Made by a program: the position numbers and the translations under genes. Positions 44,273-52,404 of a stretch of 64,000 nt of DNA are shown here, in pieces (positions within the stretch are counted from its first letter, which is position 1; each line of letters begins with the position of its first letter). Origin of the DNA: an uncultured Roseicyclus sp. (GTDB taxonomy: Bacteria; Pseudomonadota; Alphaproteobacteria; Rhodobacterales; Rhodobacteraceae); contig CANLXA010000004.1 in assembly GCA_947494975.1 (NCBI GenBank), forward strand, positions 591,001-655,000, in the 5' to 3' direction. The notes beneath the pieces are model-generated. The model searched no databases. It saw nothing but the letters and a program-made list of their open reading frames with translations, and was not told the DNA's origin.

Positions 44273-44965
44273 ATGCGCTTCTTATTTCTCACCGCCTTCC
44301 TTTCGGGCGGCCTCTTCGGCTGTGGTCCCGATGAATTCGACTGGAACCAGCGGCTTACAGTGACGGTGCAAACACCGGACGGTCCCGTGACTGGCAGCAC
44401 CGTCTACCGCATGTTCGCAACGCTTTACGGCCCGGACGGCCAGGCCATCACTGGAACTACGGCGCGCTACGGGTATCGCGGGGAAAACGCTGTTGTCGAT
44501 CTTGGCGAGGGGCGGTTCATCTTCGTCGATCTGCTGATCTCCGGCGATACGCTCTACTCTCTTGATCCCAACCGTTACCCTGGGCTGAGCTTTCAGGATC
44601 GCGCCGAATGGCTGCCGATGGCTTTGGAGGCCCGTGAGCCGTTTGTGGTGCCGGACGACCGTTATCCGCGCCTGGTGACGTTTGGCGACATCACCGATCC
44701 ACTCACCGCCGATATTTTCGAGGTGGGCGAGATGGAGGCCATCTTCGGCGAGGGCTACGGAATCGCGTCGATGGAATGGCAGGTCGTCGAGGACCCGCCA
44801 ACGTCAGGGCGGGTGCTGGAGGTGCTGCCGTGGTTGCTTGATGTCCTGGGAGACCAACTAGACGCCGACCCTGTAATTCGCTCGAACGCCGAGTTTCCTG
44901 ATGCGAATCGACTGAGTGCCTTCTCGTTTTCAAACGAGTTGACAGATTTAGTTGGAGAAGACTGA
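44273..44965 (+). CDS. Hypothetical lipoprotein
   Basis: A 230-residue protein with a lipoprotein-type signal: MRFLFLTAFLSGGLFGC, lipobox ending at Cys17 (weak, LFGC), and GPDEFDW after it. The rest is acidic and has no domain that I recognise. Asp-rich turns (YGPDGQ, DDRYPRL) and a predicted beta-rich N-terminal part are visible. Base composition seems lower in GC and codon use less biased than in the flanking genes. The next gene, a truncated lipase-like fragment, begins immediately after its stop, so they may have been gained together. Confidence 0.65.
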   Translation: MRFLFLTAFLSGGLFGCGPDEFDWNQRLTVTVQTPDGPVTGSTVYRMFATLYGPDGQAITGTTARYGYRGENAVVDLGEGRFIFVDLLISGDTLYSLDPNRYPGLSFQDRAEWLPMALEAREPFVVPDDRYPRLVTFGDITDPLTADIFEVGEMEAIFGEGYGIASMEWQVVEDPPTSGRVLEVLPWLLDVLGDQLDADPVIRSNAEFPDANRLSAFSFSNELTDLVGED

Positions 44966-45232
44966 ATGCCTGATCATCTGACTATGTCCATTCTCGCAAT
45001 GGATTCGTACAATCGGGGCTATGATGTTGGCGTTACCGGATTGGGTGGGCTCCCTTTGGGCTCAACCTTCCTTCGAGAATCCTCAGTAACTGATGACACG
45101 GACGAAGTCGAAGCTGGCTTCTACGCGATCGCGTACCAATTTGGCCCCGACGCTCCGGCCGGTCTCGCAAACAAAGTCGTCATATCTTACCGAGGCACCG
45201 ACAACATCTTTGGGTTGCCTGAGCAAGTTTAG
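44966..45232 (+). pseudogene. Truncated lipase-like (alpha/beta hydrolase) fragment
   Basis: The 88-residue reading starts at the base after the lipoprotein stop. Its only recognisable part, KVVISYRGTDN near residues 70-80, resembles the strand before the nucleophile elbow in class 3 lipases (usually followed by a GHSLGG motif). The reading stops just after this, and no GHSLGG segment is found downstream in any frame that I read. It is therefore probably the 5' remnant of a lipase or toxin-like hydrolase cut by recombination. Whether it is still expressed is unknown. Confidence 0.6.
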
Positions 45233-45237
45233 GTTGG

Positions 45238-45250
45238 GTGCAACCCACCT
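45238..45250. repeat. Small REP-like hairpin
   Basis: TGGGTGCAACCCA forms a 5-base stem with a 3-base loop directly after the truncated lipase-like reading. Short GGGT/ACCC hairpins of this kind recur as dispersed repeats in many proteobacterial genomes; I found only one in the window, so the repeat status is a guess. Confidence 0.25.
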
Positions 45251-45332
45251 TCCCACACTGCCGCCAGACAAACTCGGGCCGTCGTGGGGTGCATCATTTG
45301 CTTTGGGAGCATCAAACCACCCCCCAAACCCC

Positions 45333-45347
45333 TTAACAAAACCTTAA
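45333..45347. promoter_or_regulatory. Candidate CtrA box upstream of pgsA
   Basis: TTAA-CAAAACC-TTAA fits the CtrA full-site pattern TTAA-N7-TTAA known from alphaproteobacteria. It lies 117-131 bases before the pgsA start. It may be fortuitous in this locally AT-rich stretch; another TTAAC occurs near 45383. Confidence 0.4.
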
Positions 45348-45463
45348 CAAGATCCACAATTTCGTTCCCTTTCAGACCCTTAACCCCCTTGTGCACGCTT
45401 GCACAGCCTTGCACACACCCACCCCCTCTGGCCCCGGACCCGCATCCCGGCTAACAAGGGCCC

Positions 45464-46159
45464 ATGCGCTGGACCCTGCCCAATATCCTGACCCTCGTGC
45501 GCCTCATCGCGGCGCCGATGGTGGCATTCGTCTTCCTCCTGCTGCCGCGCCCCTTCGCGGATTGGGTGGCGGTGATCCTGTTCATGTCGGCATCGCTGAC
45601 CGACTATCTCGACGGTGTCTTGGCGCGCAGATGGGGGCAGGAAACACGGTTCGGTGCGATGCTCGACCCGATCGCGGACAAGGCGATGGTCGTGATCGCG
45701 CTGATGGTCCTGCTGGCGCTTTACGGCGTGAATTATCTGTCCGGCAGCCTGAGTTTCAACGCCACGTTCCTGATCCCCATTACGGTGATCCTGTTTCGCG
45801 AGATCTTCGTGTCGGGCCTGCGCGAGTTTCTGGGCGCCCAGGCCGGGACGTTGAAGGTCACGAAGCTGGCGAAATGGAAAACCACGGTTCAGATGGTGGC
45901 GATCGGCCTGCTCTTCTGCTGGGGCCTGTTCGCCCACTATCTGTGGGCCCTGACCATCGGGATGGATGGCGCGCTGATCGAAAGCATCCTTGCGGGTGAC
46001 GTGCCCGACGATTTCAACCTTGGCTGGATCTTGTTCGGCTATCAATGGAGCGAACTGATTGGCGTCGGCCTGTTGTGGTTGGCCGCCATCCTGACCGCCG
46101 TGACAGGGTGGGATTACTTCCGCAAGGCCCGCCCGTATCTGTCTGAGGAGGGCCCGTGA
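45464..46159 (+). CDS. pgsA: CDP-diacylglycerol--glycerol-3-phosphate 3-phosphatidyltransferase
   Basis: The 231-residue membrane enzyme has the CDP-alcohol phosphotransferase signature D-G-x2-A-R-x8-G-x3-D-x3-D, seen as DGVLARRWGQETRFGAML followed by DPIAD (about 49-71). It makes phosphatidylglycerol phosphate for phospholipid synthesis. About six helices. A C-terminal extension of about 40 residues includes one more helix. It overlaps the moaD start, and the trio pgsA-moaD-moaE is a tight operon. Confidence 0.94.
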   Translation: MRWTLPNILTLVRLIAAPMVAFVFLLLPRPFADWVAVILFMSASLTDYLDGVLARRWGQETRFGAMLDPIADKAMVVIALMVLLALYGVNYLSGSLSFNATFLIPITVILFREIFVSGLREFLGAQAGTLKVTKLAKWKTTVQMVAIGLLFCWGLFAHYLWALTIGMDGALIESILAGDVPDDFNLGWILFGYQWSELIGVGLLWLAAILTAVTGWDYFRKARPYLSEEGP

Positions 46160-46404
46160 TGGACCTGCGCTATTTTGCCTGGCTGCGCGAACGGATCGGA
46201 ACCGGTCATGAGGTGATCGAGACCGAGGCATCGACGGTTCGGGACCTGATCGAGGAGTTGAAGCAGCGATCCGAGGCGCACGCGTTCGCGTTTTCCGATC
46301 TCGGGTCGATCCGCGCGGCGGTGGATCAGGATCTGGTCGAGTTCGACGCGCCGCTCACCGGGGCTCGCGAGGTTGCGTTCTTTCCGCCGATGACCGGGGG
46401 TTAG
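46159..46404 (+). CDS. moaD: Molybdopterin synthase sulfur carrier subunit
   Basis: An 81-residue ubiquitin-like protein ending in the required Gly-Gly (FFPPMTGG), which is adenylated and carries the thiocarboxylate for molybdopterin synthesis. MDLRYFAWLRERIG at the N-terminus is typical. The ATG overlaps the pgsA stop (TGATG); a GTG three bases earlier is possible. moaE follows after 4 bases. Confidence 0.95.
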   Translation: MDLRYFAWLRERIGTGHEVIETEASTVRDLIEELKQRSEAHAFAFSDLGSIRAAVDQDLVEFDAPLTGAREVAFFPPMTGG

Positions 46405-46408
46405 GCGC

Positions 46409-46855
46409 ATGCAGGGCGTCCGTGTTCAGGAAGCCGCCTTCGATATGGGCGTGGAGCTGAATCGGTTTGCAAGCCACGTCGCCGGGGCCGGGGCCATCGT
46501 CAGCTTCTCCGGCGTCACACGGGATGTGGCGAGCGGCGATCTTGAGGCGATGGTGATCGAGCATTATCCCGGCATGACCGAACGCGCGCTGACCCGGATC
46601 CACGACGAGGCAATGGGCCGGTTTTCATTGGTTGACGCGATGATCGTGCATCGGTTCGGGCGGCTCCCCCCCGGCGAAGTGATCATGATGGTCGCCACGG
46701 CAGCCCCCCACCGGGCCGACGCGTTTGCGGGGGCCGAATTCCTGATGGATTTCCTGAAATCGCGCGCGCCGTTCTGGAAGCAGGAAATCACCGCTGATGG
46801 GCGCGAATGGGTCGCTGCCAAGTCGGATGATGAAGACGCCCTGAAGCGCTGGTGA
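46409..46855 (+). CDS. moaE: Molybdopterin synthase catalytic subunit
   Basis: The 148-residue MoaE has the family segments GAIVSFSGVTRDV (about 27-39), HRFGRLPPGEVIMMVATAAPHR and the active-site region APFWKQEI with a catalytic lysine. With MoaD it converts precursor Z to molybdopterin. The order pgsA-moaD-moaE supports the call. moaB lies about 15 kb downstream. Confidence 0.95.
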   Translation: MQGVRVQEAAFDMGVELNRFASHVAGAGAIVSFSGVTRDVASGDLEAMVIEHYPGMTERALTRIHDEAMGRFSLVDAMIVHRFGRLPPGEVIMMVATAAPHRADAFAGAEFLMDFLKSRAPFWKQEITADGREWVAAKSDDEDALKRW

Positions 46856-46933
46856 ACTCACCCTGCTGCGCGGTGCGCTTTGGGTTCAGGCGGGCGTCCG
46901 GCCAATCCGTCTTGAATGCCCGCCGCCGCTCGA

Positions 46934-47263
46934 TCAGCTGTTCTGATCGGAGGATTCCATGTAAGCCCGCAGCTCTTCGGCATCGGTCCGGGCTTCCCGC
47001 AATCCGTCCATCGCGGCGCGCAGTTCCGCTTCGGTCTGGCTGAGCTGGCTGGTCAGTTCCGTTTCGCGTTGCTGCAGATATGCAATCGCCTGATCCCGGG
47101 TTTCCTCGGCATCGTGAAGCGCACGCGCCAGGTTCTCCATCTCGCCCAGATCCGCGGAGGACACCTGATTGAACCGAGTGACGAGCCAATGGGCGAGCCA
47201 TCCGAGCGCGAAGGCCACGAACAGGATGACGGCGATTGCGATGATGAATTCGAGGCGGTTCAT
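46934..47263 (-). CDS. Small inner-membrane coiled-coil protein
   Basis: A 109-residue protein with one N-terminal transmembrane helix (about 5-27) followed by a long charged helix with heptad-like spacing (about 38-103), predicted as a coiled coil. No family name can be given. It is 21 bases downstream of the OmpA-family gene on the same strand, so it is probably co-transcribed and may work with it in the envelope. Confidence 0.75.
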   Translation of the reverse strand: MNRLEFIIAIAVILFVAFALGWLAHWLVTRFNQVSSADLGEMENLARALHDAEETRDQAIAYLQQRETELTSQLSQTEAELRAAMDGLREARTDAEELRAYMESSDQNS

Positions 47264-47284
47264 GGGGCGGGGGGCTTTCTGTCG

Positions 47285-49249
47285 TTAGTTTCCGTCCGGG
47301 GCAATCGGACGGGGCAGGGGGCGGATCTCGAATGGCCAATCGGCGATATCACCCCGGGCAAGAATACCGGCCGTGGTGCGCGGTTGATCGTCGGCCGCCG
47401 CGGCAAGTTCGGCAACCTCCGCCGTGGCAAGCAGGCGGAATTCGATGCGTCGGTTCTGTTCGCGTCCAGCTTCGGTTTCGTTGCTGGCGATGGGTTGGCT
47501 TTCGCCATAGCCCTGCGCGGTCAGGTTCGAGATGAGAACGCCGCGCGCAAGGATGCCGTTCAACACCGCATCGGCACGGGCCTGGCTGAGGTTCAGGTTC
47601 ATTCCTTCGCCGCCCTGCGCATCGGTATGGCCGCCTATCTCCATGCGCACATGCAGGCAATCGGGGAGGATCTCGACAATCCGGTCAAGCACTTCGCCCG
47701 CCGCGTCGTTGATTTCGGTGGATCCCGGATCGAAGGTGATCTTGGTGACATCCTGGATGTCGCGGATGCGCGCCTCGCATTGCTCCGGCGTGGGTTGTGA
47801 CGCCACGGGATCAAGAGCCTCGTCATAGCGGACATCCAGTTGGAAATTCGCCCCGGGCCCGAGTTCTTCCGATAGGAGGCGGGTGAGTTGCGAGACCGTG
47901 TCTTCATTGCCGGTGCGTCCGGTCAGGCGCAGGGTGTCGGGCTCCACAATCAATTGGCCCTCGTTCAATTCGGCCAGTGCCGTGAGGCCAGCCATGACCC
48001 GGACCGACCAGCCGGACGGCAGATCCGCGACTTCCCGGGTTGCCACATCCGTGCGGCCGGCGCCGAACAACGCGGTTGCGAAGGTCTGCACCGATTGACC
48101 GATGGCGCCGCGGGGCAAGCGACCACGCAGACGCGCGCCGTTTTCGTCGTTGTAAGATGCGGTGAAACGGGCAGGCCCCGCATTCGCCAGCGTTTCGGGT
48201 TCAGGAAGAACCGCTTGCAGAGAGAAGACATCTGGCAGGGCCGCATCCAGTTCGCCGACGACGGTATCGAACCGGTCCTGCGGCGTGCCTTCGGCGGCGA
48301 TCAGCGTCACGTCCGCATCGGACAACGTGACGCTGCCGGCGCCGAGTTCCGACAGCGCGACAAGCGTGGTTTCCACGGCCTCGCCCCAGGACGGCGACGG
48401 CACGCCGAGCCCGATGGTGCAGGGGACGACCCCGGTCGCCCCGGCCGCGAGGCCTGCGGCAACGATCCGGTCGCGCGCTTGCGGCGTGTCAGCGGTACAG
48501 GTCTCGAACCGGCCGCCGCCCCCTTCTGCATCAATCACGAAACGGAGCGTGAAGGGCGTGATGACGGGGCGCGGGGCCGAGATATCGAGCACCACCTGAA
48601 CGCCGCTTGGCTGATCTTGCTGCAGCAATGCGATGAATTCCGCGCGTTCTTCGCGGGTTTCGCCCACGGCTTCCACTTCCACCCGGTCGGCAAGGACGGT
48701 CACCTTCGAGCGTGGCAGGGTTTGCAGCGCCCGCAATCCGTAGGCGAGCGCGGCCTCCCACGTCGCTGGCGCTTCGAAATCCGCGCTTTCGATCATGTTC
48801 ACAACGTCGGCCTCACCCGCGATATCCGCGATGGACTCGGCGATGGCGAAGGCTTCGTCGCCGTCCTGGCCGGGGATCAGACCGATGAGTTGGATCCCGT
48901 CGCCATTGCGCAGCATATCGAGCGAGAAGCGCGGCGGCGCGGATGTATCGGCAGCGGCGACATCGAGGCGGTTGATCACCCGGTCCGCATCCACAATCGC
49001 GGCCGCCCCGCTTTGTGCCCGGAAGCGGGAGGCTTCATCGGGGGCGGTGCCGTCGAGGAAAATCTGCAAACCGTTGGCGGACACTTCCACCCAGGTGATG
49101 CCATCCGCCTCCAGCGACGTGATGACATCTTCGATGGAGCGGCGTTCGATCGTGATCGCGGCCACAACGGCGGTCACAACGGCCAAGATGGCGGCCACCG
49201 CGAACGAGGCGGGGCCGACCAATGCGGAGATGCGTTCGGATATCGACAT
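47285..49249 (-). CDS. OmpA family protein with N-terminal anchor and BON-like repeats
   Basis: The 654-residue protein has an N-terminal membrane anchor (about 13-34). A long periplasmic region with repeated units reminiscent of BON domains follows (VINRLDVAAA, VVNMIESADF). A C-terminal OmpA peptidoglycan-binding domain (about 510-625) has the signature GHTDAQGG, NLNLSQARADAVL and QGYGESQPIASN. An inner-membrane anchor plus OmpA domain suggests an envelope-spanning link to the cell wall. An acidic tail of about 30 residues is present. Two cysteines in the middle may form a disulfide. Confidence 0.85.
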   Translation of the reverse strand: MSISERISALVGPASFAVAAILAVVTAVVAAITIERRSIEDVITSLEADGITWVEVSANGLQIFLDGTAPDEASRFRAQSGAAAIVDADRVINRLDVAAADTSAPPRFSLDMLRNGDGIQLIGLIPGQDGDEAFAIAESIADIAGEADVVNMIESADFEAPATWEAALAYGLRALQTLPRSKVTVLADRVEVEAVGETREERAEFIALLQQDQPSGVQVVLDISAPRPVITPFTLRFVIDAEGGGGRFETCTADTPQARDRIVAAGLAAGATGVVPCTIGLGVPSPSWGEAVETTLVALSELGAGSVTLSDADVTLIAAEGTPQDRFDTVVGELDAALPDVFSLQAVLPEPETLANAGPARFTASYNDENGARLRGRLPRGAIGQSVQTFATALFGAGRTDVATREVADLPSGWSVRVMAGLTALAELNEGQLIVEPDTLRLTGRTGNEDTVSQLTRLLSEELGPGANFQLDVRYDEALDPVASQPTPEQCEARIRDIQDVTKITFDPGSTEINDAAGEVLDRIVEILPDCLHVRMEIGGHTDAQGGEGMNLNLSQARADAVLNGILARGVLISNLTAQGYGESQPIASNETEAGREQNRRIEFRLLATAEVAELAAAADDQPRTTAGILARGDIADWPFEIRPLPRPIAPDGN

Positions 49250-49322
49250 GGGGTTTGTTACCCGTTGTTCCCTGCTCGGGGCCTTATGCTACCGCACTAT
49301 CCTGTCCCGCGCCCGCTTTCAA

Positions 49323-50300
49323 TCAGACCAGAAGCGTAGCGGCGAAAAACAGCACGGGGATCAATCCGGCGTCCCGGTTCGAACGAAAGATGCGCATACA
49401 AAGCGCCGGATCGTCGATGTCGAGGCGCAGCAGCTGCCACGACAGATGCCACCCCATCGCCCAGACCCCGCCCAACGCCAGAACCAGCGCAAGAATATCG
49501 CCCCCGGGCACCAGCGCCACCAGCACGCCCGCGCCGATCAGACCAACGGCGCCCACCATGAAGCCGCGCAGCCACTTTTTGGAACTTTCGCCGAACAGGC
49601 GCGCCGTGGATTTGATGCCGATCAACGCGTCGTCCTCCCGGTCCTGATGGGCGTAGATCGTGTCGTAAAAGAGCGTCCAGCAGATTCCGCCGAGATAGAG
49701 CAGAACCGGTGCCAGGCTGAGGCTCCCGGTATGGGCCGTCCACGCCAGGAGAGCGCCCCAGTTGAAGGCAAGGCCGAGAAAGACCTGCGGCCACCAGGTG
49801 ATCCGCTTTGCGAAGGGATAGATGCAGACGGGCAGGAGCGAAATGATGCCTAGGATGATGGTGGGCAGGTTGAACGTCAGCAGGATGCCAAAGGCGATCA
49901 GCGATTGGATGATGACCCAGGCCATCGCCTGTTTCACGCTGACCTGGCCGGACGGAATTGGCCGCGAGCGGGTGCGCGCGACGGAGCCGTCAAAATCCCG
50001 GTCGGTGATGTCATTCCAGGTGCAGCCCGCGCCGCGCATCAGGAACGCGCCGATGGCGCAGCCGATGAAGATCCACAGATCGAACGGATTTGCGCCCGCC
50101 GGATCGGCCGCCGCCGCAAGCGTGACGCCCCACCAACACGGCAGGAGCAGCAGCCAGGTGCCGATGGGTCGGTCCGCCCGGCTCAGCCGCAGGTAGGGGC
50201 GCGACCATGACGGGGCGAAACGGTCGACCCAATTGCCGCGCACGGCGTCGGCAACTTGCCCGTCTTCCGAGGCCTCTGGCATTTCGTCTGTCCCGCTCAT
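49323..50300 (-). CDS. ubiA: 4-hydroxybenzoate octaprenyltransferase
   Basis: The 325-residue UbiA prenyltransferase has the first Asp-rich motif NDITDRDFDGSVARTRSRPIPSG (around 115-137) and the second, YAHQDREDDALIGIKSTAR (about 215-233), among about eight helices. It attaches a polyprenyl chain to 4-hydroxybenzoate in ubiquinone synthesis. The cytoplasmic N-terminal extension of about 40 residues is seen in related sequences. The start ending at 50300 leaves only 12 bases to the divergent rsmE start, so both promoters must lie within coding DNA. Confidence 0.95.
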   Translation of the reverse strand: MSGTDEMPEASEDGQVADAVRGNWVDRFAPSWSRPYLRLSRADRPIGTWLLLLPCWWGVTLAAAADPAGANPFDLWIFIGCAIGAFLMRGAGCTWNDITDRDFDGSVARTRSRPIPSGQVSVKQAMAWVIIQSLIAFGILLTFNLPTIILGIISLLPVCIYPFAKRITWWPQVFLGLAFNWGALLAWTAHTGSLSLAPVLLYLGGICWTLFYDTIYAHQDREDDALIGIKSTARLFGESSKKWLRGFMVGAVGLIGAGVLVALVPGGDILALVLALGGVWAMGWHLSWQLLRLDIDDPALCMRIFRSNRDAGLIPVLFFAATLLV

Positions 50301-50312
50301 ACGTTCTCGCCC

Positions 50313-51035
50313 ATGTCCGCGCGCCCCAAGATACGGCTCTATGTAGATCACCCCTTGAAGGCAGGGCAAAGCGTTCCCGTGTCGCGGGACCAAGCGAACT
50401 ACCTGTTCAACGTGATGCGTCTGCGGGCCGGGGCCGAGATTGCCCTGTTCAACGGGCGTGACGGCGAATGGCGGGCGGAGGTTGCGCAGGCCGCAAAGCG
50501 GGGCGGCGCGCTGGTCTGTGAGGCGCAGACCGCGCCGCAAATGATGCCACCCGACCTGTGGCTGCTCTTTGCGCCGATCAAGAAGGCGCGGACGGATTTC
50601 ATCGTGGAAAAGGCGACGGAAATGGGCGCGGCTCGGATCTGCCCGGTCCAGACGGACTTTACCAATTCCGACAGAATCCGGCAGGACCGGTTGCAGGCCC
50701 ACGCGGTGGAAGCCGCCGAGCAATGCGGCGGCACCTATGTCCCGCCGGTTGATGATCTGCGCCCGCTGGCTCGCGTGCTGGACGACTGGCCAGAGGACCG
50801 CACCTTGATTTTCGCGGATGAAGGTGCGGCGGGGCGGGCATCCGCGTCCCTCCCATCATCGCCCGCGGCAATTCTGATCGGGCCGGAAGGCGGGTTCTCG
50901 GATGGGGAACGCGCGCGGCTCAGTGCACTACCTTTCGTGGCGACGATCCCGCTTGGGCCACGCATCTTGCGGGCCGATACGGCGGCGGTTGCCGCGCTGA
51001 CATTGTGGCAGTCGGCTAGCGGGGATTGGCGATGA
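50313..51035 (+). CDS. rsmE: 16S rRNA (uracil(1498)-N(3))-methyltransferase
   Basis: The 240-residue SPOUT methyltransferase has a PUA-like N-terminal domain and the knotted catalytic domain with ILIGPEGGFSDGE and PLGPRILRADTAAVAAL. It methylates U1498 of 16S rRNA with SAM. The ATG at 50313 was chosen because it gives the standard N-terminus (RLYVDHPL); a longer in-frame reading overlaps the ubiA start. Its stop overlaps the next gene's ATG (ATGA). Confidence 0.95.
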   Translation: MSARPKIRLYVDHPLKAGQSVPVSRDQANYLFNVMRLRAGAEIALFNGRDGEWRAEVAQAAKRGGALVCEAQTAPQMMPPDLWLLFAPIKKARTDFIVEKATEMGAARICPVQTDFTNSDRIRQDRLQAHAVEAAEQCGGTYVPPVDDLRPLARVLDDWPEDRTLIFADEGAAGRASASLPSSPAAILIGPEGGFSDGERARLSALPFVATIPLGPRILRADTAAVAALTLWQSASGDWR

Positions 51036-51829
51036 CCAGCCGCCCGCCACCGCGCCTGCATGTGATCCCGGCAATTGGCTGCAACAAGGCGCTTGTGCTG
51101 CGACGTGGCCCGACAATGCATGTCGCCTCGTGCCTTTGGGATCGCACGACAGGCGAAGTAGAGCTTGGCCAATGGTTGAAGGCGCGGATATTCGAACATC
51201 GCTCGGATCTGTCGCCAGATGGGCGACACATGATCATCTTCGCCCGCCGTAGCGGCAAGGCCTGGACGGCGATCAGCCGGGCTCCATGGCTGACGGCCTT
51301 GACCTATTATCCGCAAGACAGCACGTGGTTCGGGGGCGGTGCGTTCACACCGGAAGGGGACGTGTTTCTGAACGGTGGCGGCCAGCACGATCCCATGCCG
51401 GATCGCCTAAGGCCTGCGCCGCAGGATGCATATCCGTCGGGTACGGACGGGTTCCATATGGGCGGTTTCTTTCCCGCCATGATGCAGGCGCGCGGATGGC
51501 AACATGACAGCGGCACGCGGTATGACGTGAAGTTGAGCAAAGAGGTGCCGCGCGGATGGCGTCTGCATCTTCGGTTCGAGCATGGGTTTCGTTCGGCACG
51601 GAGCGTGCTGGATCATGTCTACACGCTGGAGCGAAAGGGCCAGACGATCCGCTGCGACGGTTGGGAATGGGCAGAGCATTGGAAAACCGGCCTGCAGATC
51701 GCCGCGAAGGGCGCCCTGTGGTTTGTGCCATTCACCCAGCCGGGCCCAGGGCAGCCACAAATGATACACGATTTCAATGATATGATGTTCGAAAGCCGTG
51801 AGGCGCCCTATGAGGGGATCCATCAATGA
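51032..51829 (+). CDS. Conserved hypothetical protein downstream of rsmE
   Basis: A 265-residue soluble protein without signal peptide or membrane segment. Regions such as RSGKAWTAISRAPWLTALTYY, TWFGGGAFTPEGDVFLNGGGQHD and GWEWAEHWKTGLQIAAKGALWF are rich in Trp and Gly and look like repeated beta structure. I do not recognise a family. It is translated from an ATG overlapping the rsmE stop and overlaps the next gene by four bases. The operon context (rRNA methylation, then membrane protein) does not reveal its task. Confidence 0.7.
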   Translation: MTSRPPPRLHVIPAIGCNKALVLRRGPTMHVASCLWDRTTGEVELGQWLKARIFEHRSDLSPDGRHMIIFARRSGKAWTAISRAPWLTALTYYPQDSTWFGGGAFTPEGDVFLNGGGQHDPMPDRLRPAPQDAYPSGTDGFHMGGFFPAMMQARGWQHDSGTRYDVKLSKEVPRGWRLHLRFEHGFRSARSVLDHVYTLERKGQTIRCDGWEWAEHWKTGLQIAAKGALWFVPFTQPGPGQPQMIHDFNDMMFESREAPYEGIHQ

Positions 51830-52353
51830 GCGGGTTTTTCCGCCCCGAAGCCGTGGCCGCCGTGGCCCGTTGGCGGGAAGTGATTGCCGCCGCCGGCATT
51901 GCCGCCCTTGGCCTTTGGATCGCGGTGCGTCCGGGCGGCATGGTCATGACCGGGTTTGGCTACGTGTTGATACTGGTTGCGGCGGTGATCTTGATCCCGG
52001 CGCTGCGCCGCGCGCGTTTTGCGACCGGTGCGGGCCAGGGGCCGGGTATGGTCCAGGTCGATGAAGGACGCATCCTTTACATGGGTCCGGTCACCGGCGG
52101 CTCTATGGCCCTGGATGACCTGCGCGTTCTATCGGTGCGGCGCGATGGCTCGGATCAAAGCACATGGGTTCTGGCAGATGACGCTCAACTTCTGGTGATC
52201 CCGGTGGATGCGGCGGGCGCCGACGCGCTTTTTGATGCGTTTGCGGCGCTGCCCGGCCTCAATATCGACAGGCTGATCCATGCTGTGCAAAGCCGCACAA
52301 AGGGGTCGCAGCGACTCTGGGCGCGGGACCGCGCACCGGCCTTGACACCCTGA
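51826..52353 (+). CDS. Conserved hypothetical membrane protein
   Basis: A 175-residue protein with two hydrophobic helices near the N-terminus (about 20-36 and 45-63) and then a cytoplasmic domain rich in beta strands (GMVQVDEGRILYMGPVTGG, about 77-95). The soluble part may be a PH-like or DUF-type domain but is not assigned. It overlaps the preceding hypothetical gene by four bases. gshA starts 51 bases downstream. Confidence 0.7.
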   Translation: MSGFFRPEAVAAVARWREVIAAAGIAALGLWIAVRPGGMVMTGFGYVLILVAAVILIPALRRARFATGAGQGPGMVQVDEGRILYMGPVTGGSMALDDLRVLSVRRDGSDQSTWVLADDAQLLVIPVDAAGADALFDAFAALPGLNIDRLIHAVQSRTKGSQRLWARDRAPALTP

Positions 52354-52404
52354 CACGTCCGGGCCACGCCTAACGCTCTGACGGCCACGCGAAGGAAGCC
52401 CCCC

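Noticed and set aside
47888-49339. Open reading of about 480 codons antisense to the OmpA-family gene
   Set aside because: Composition is typical of shadow frames, and the OmpA signature on the other strand is clear.
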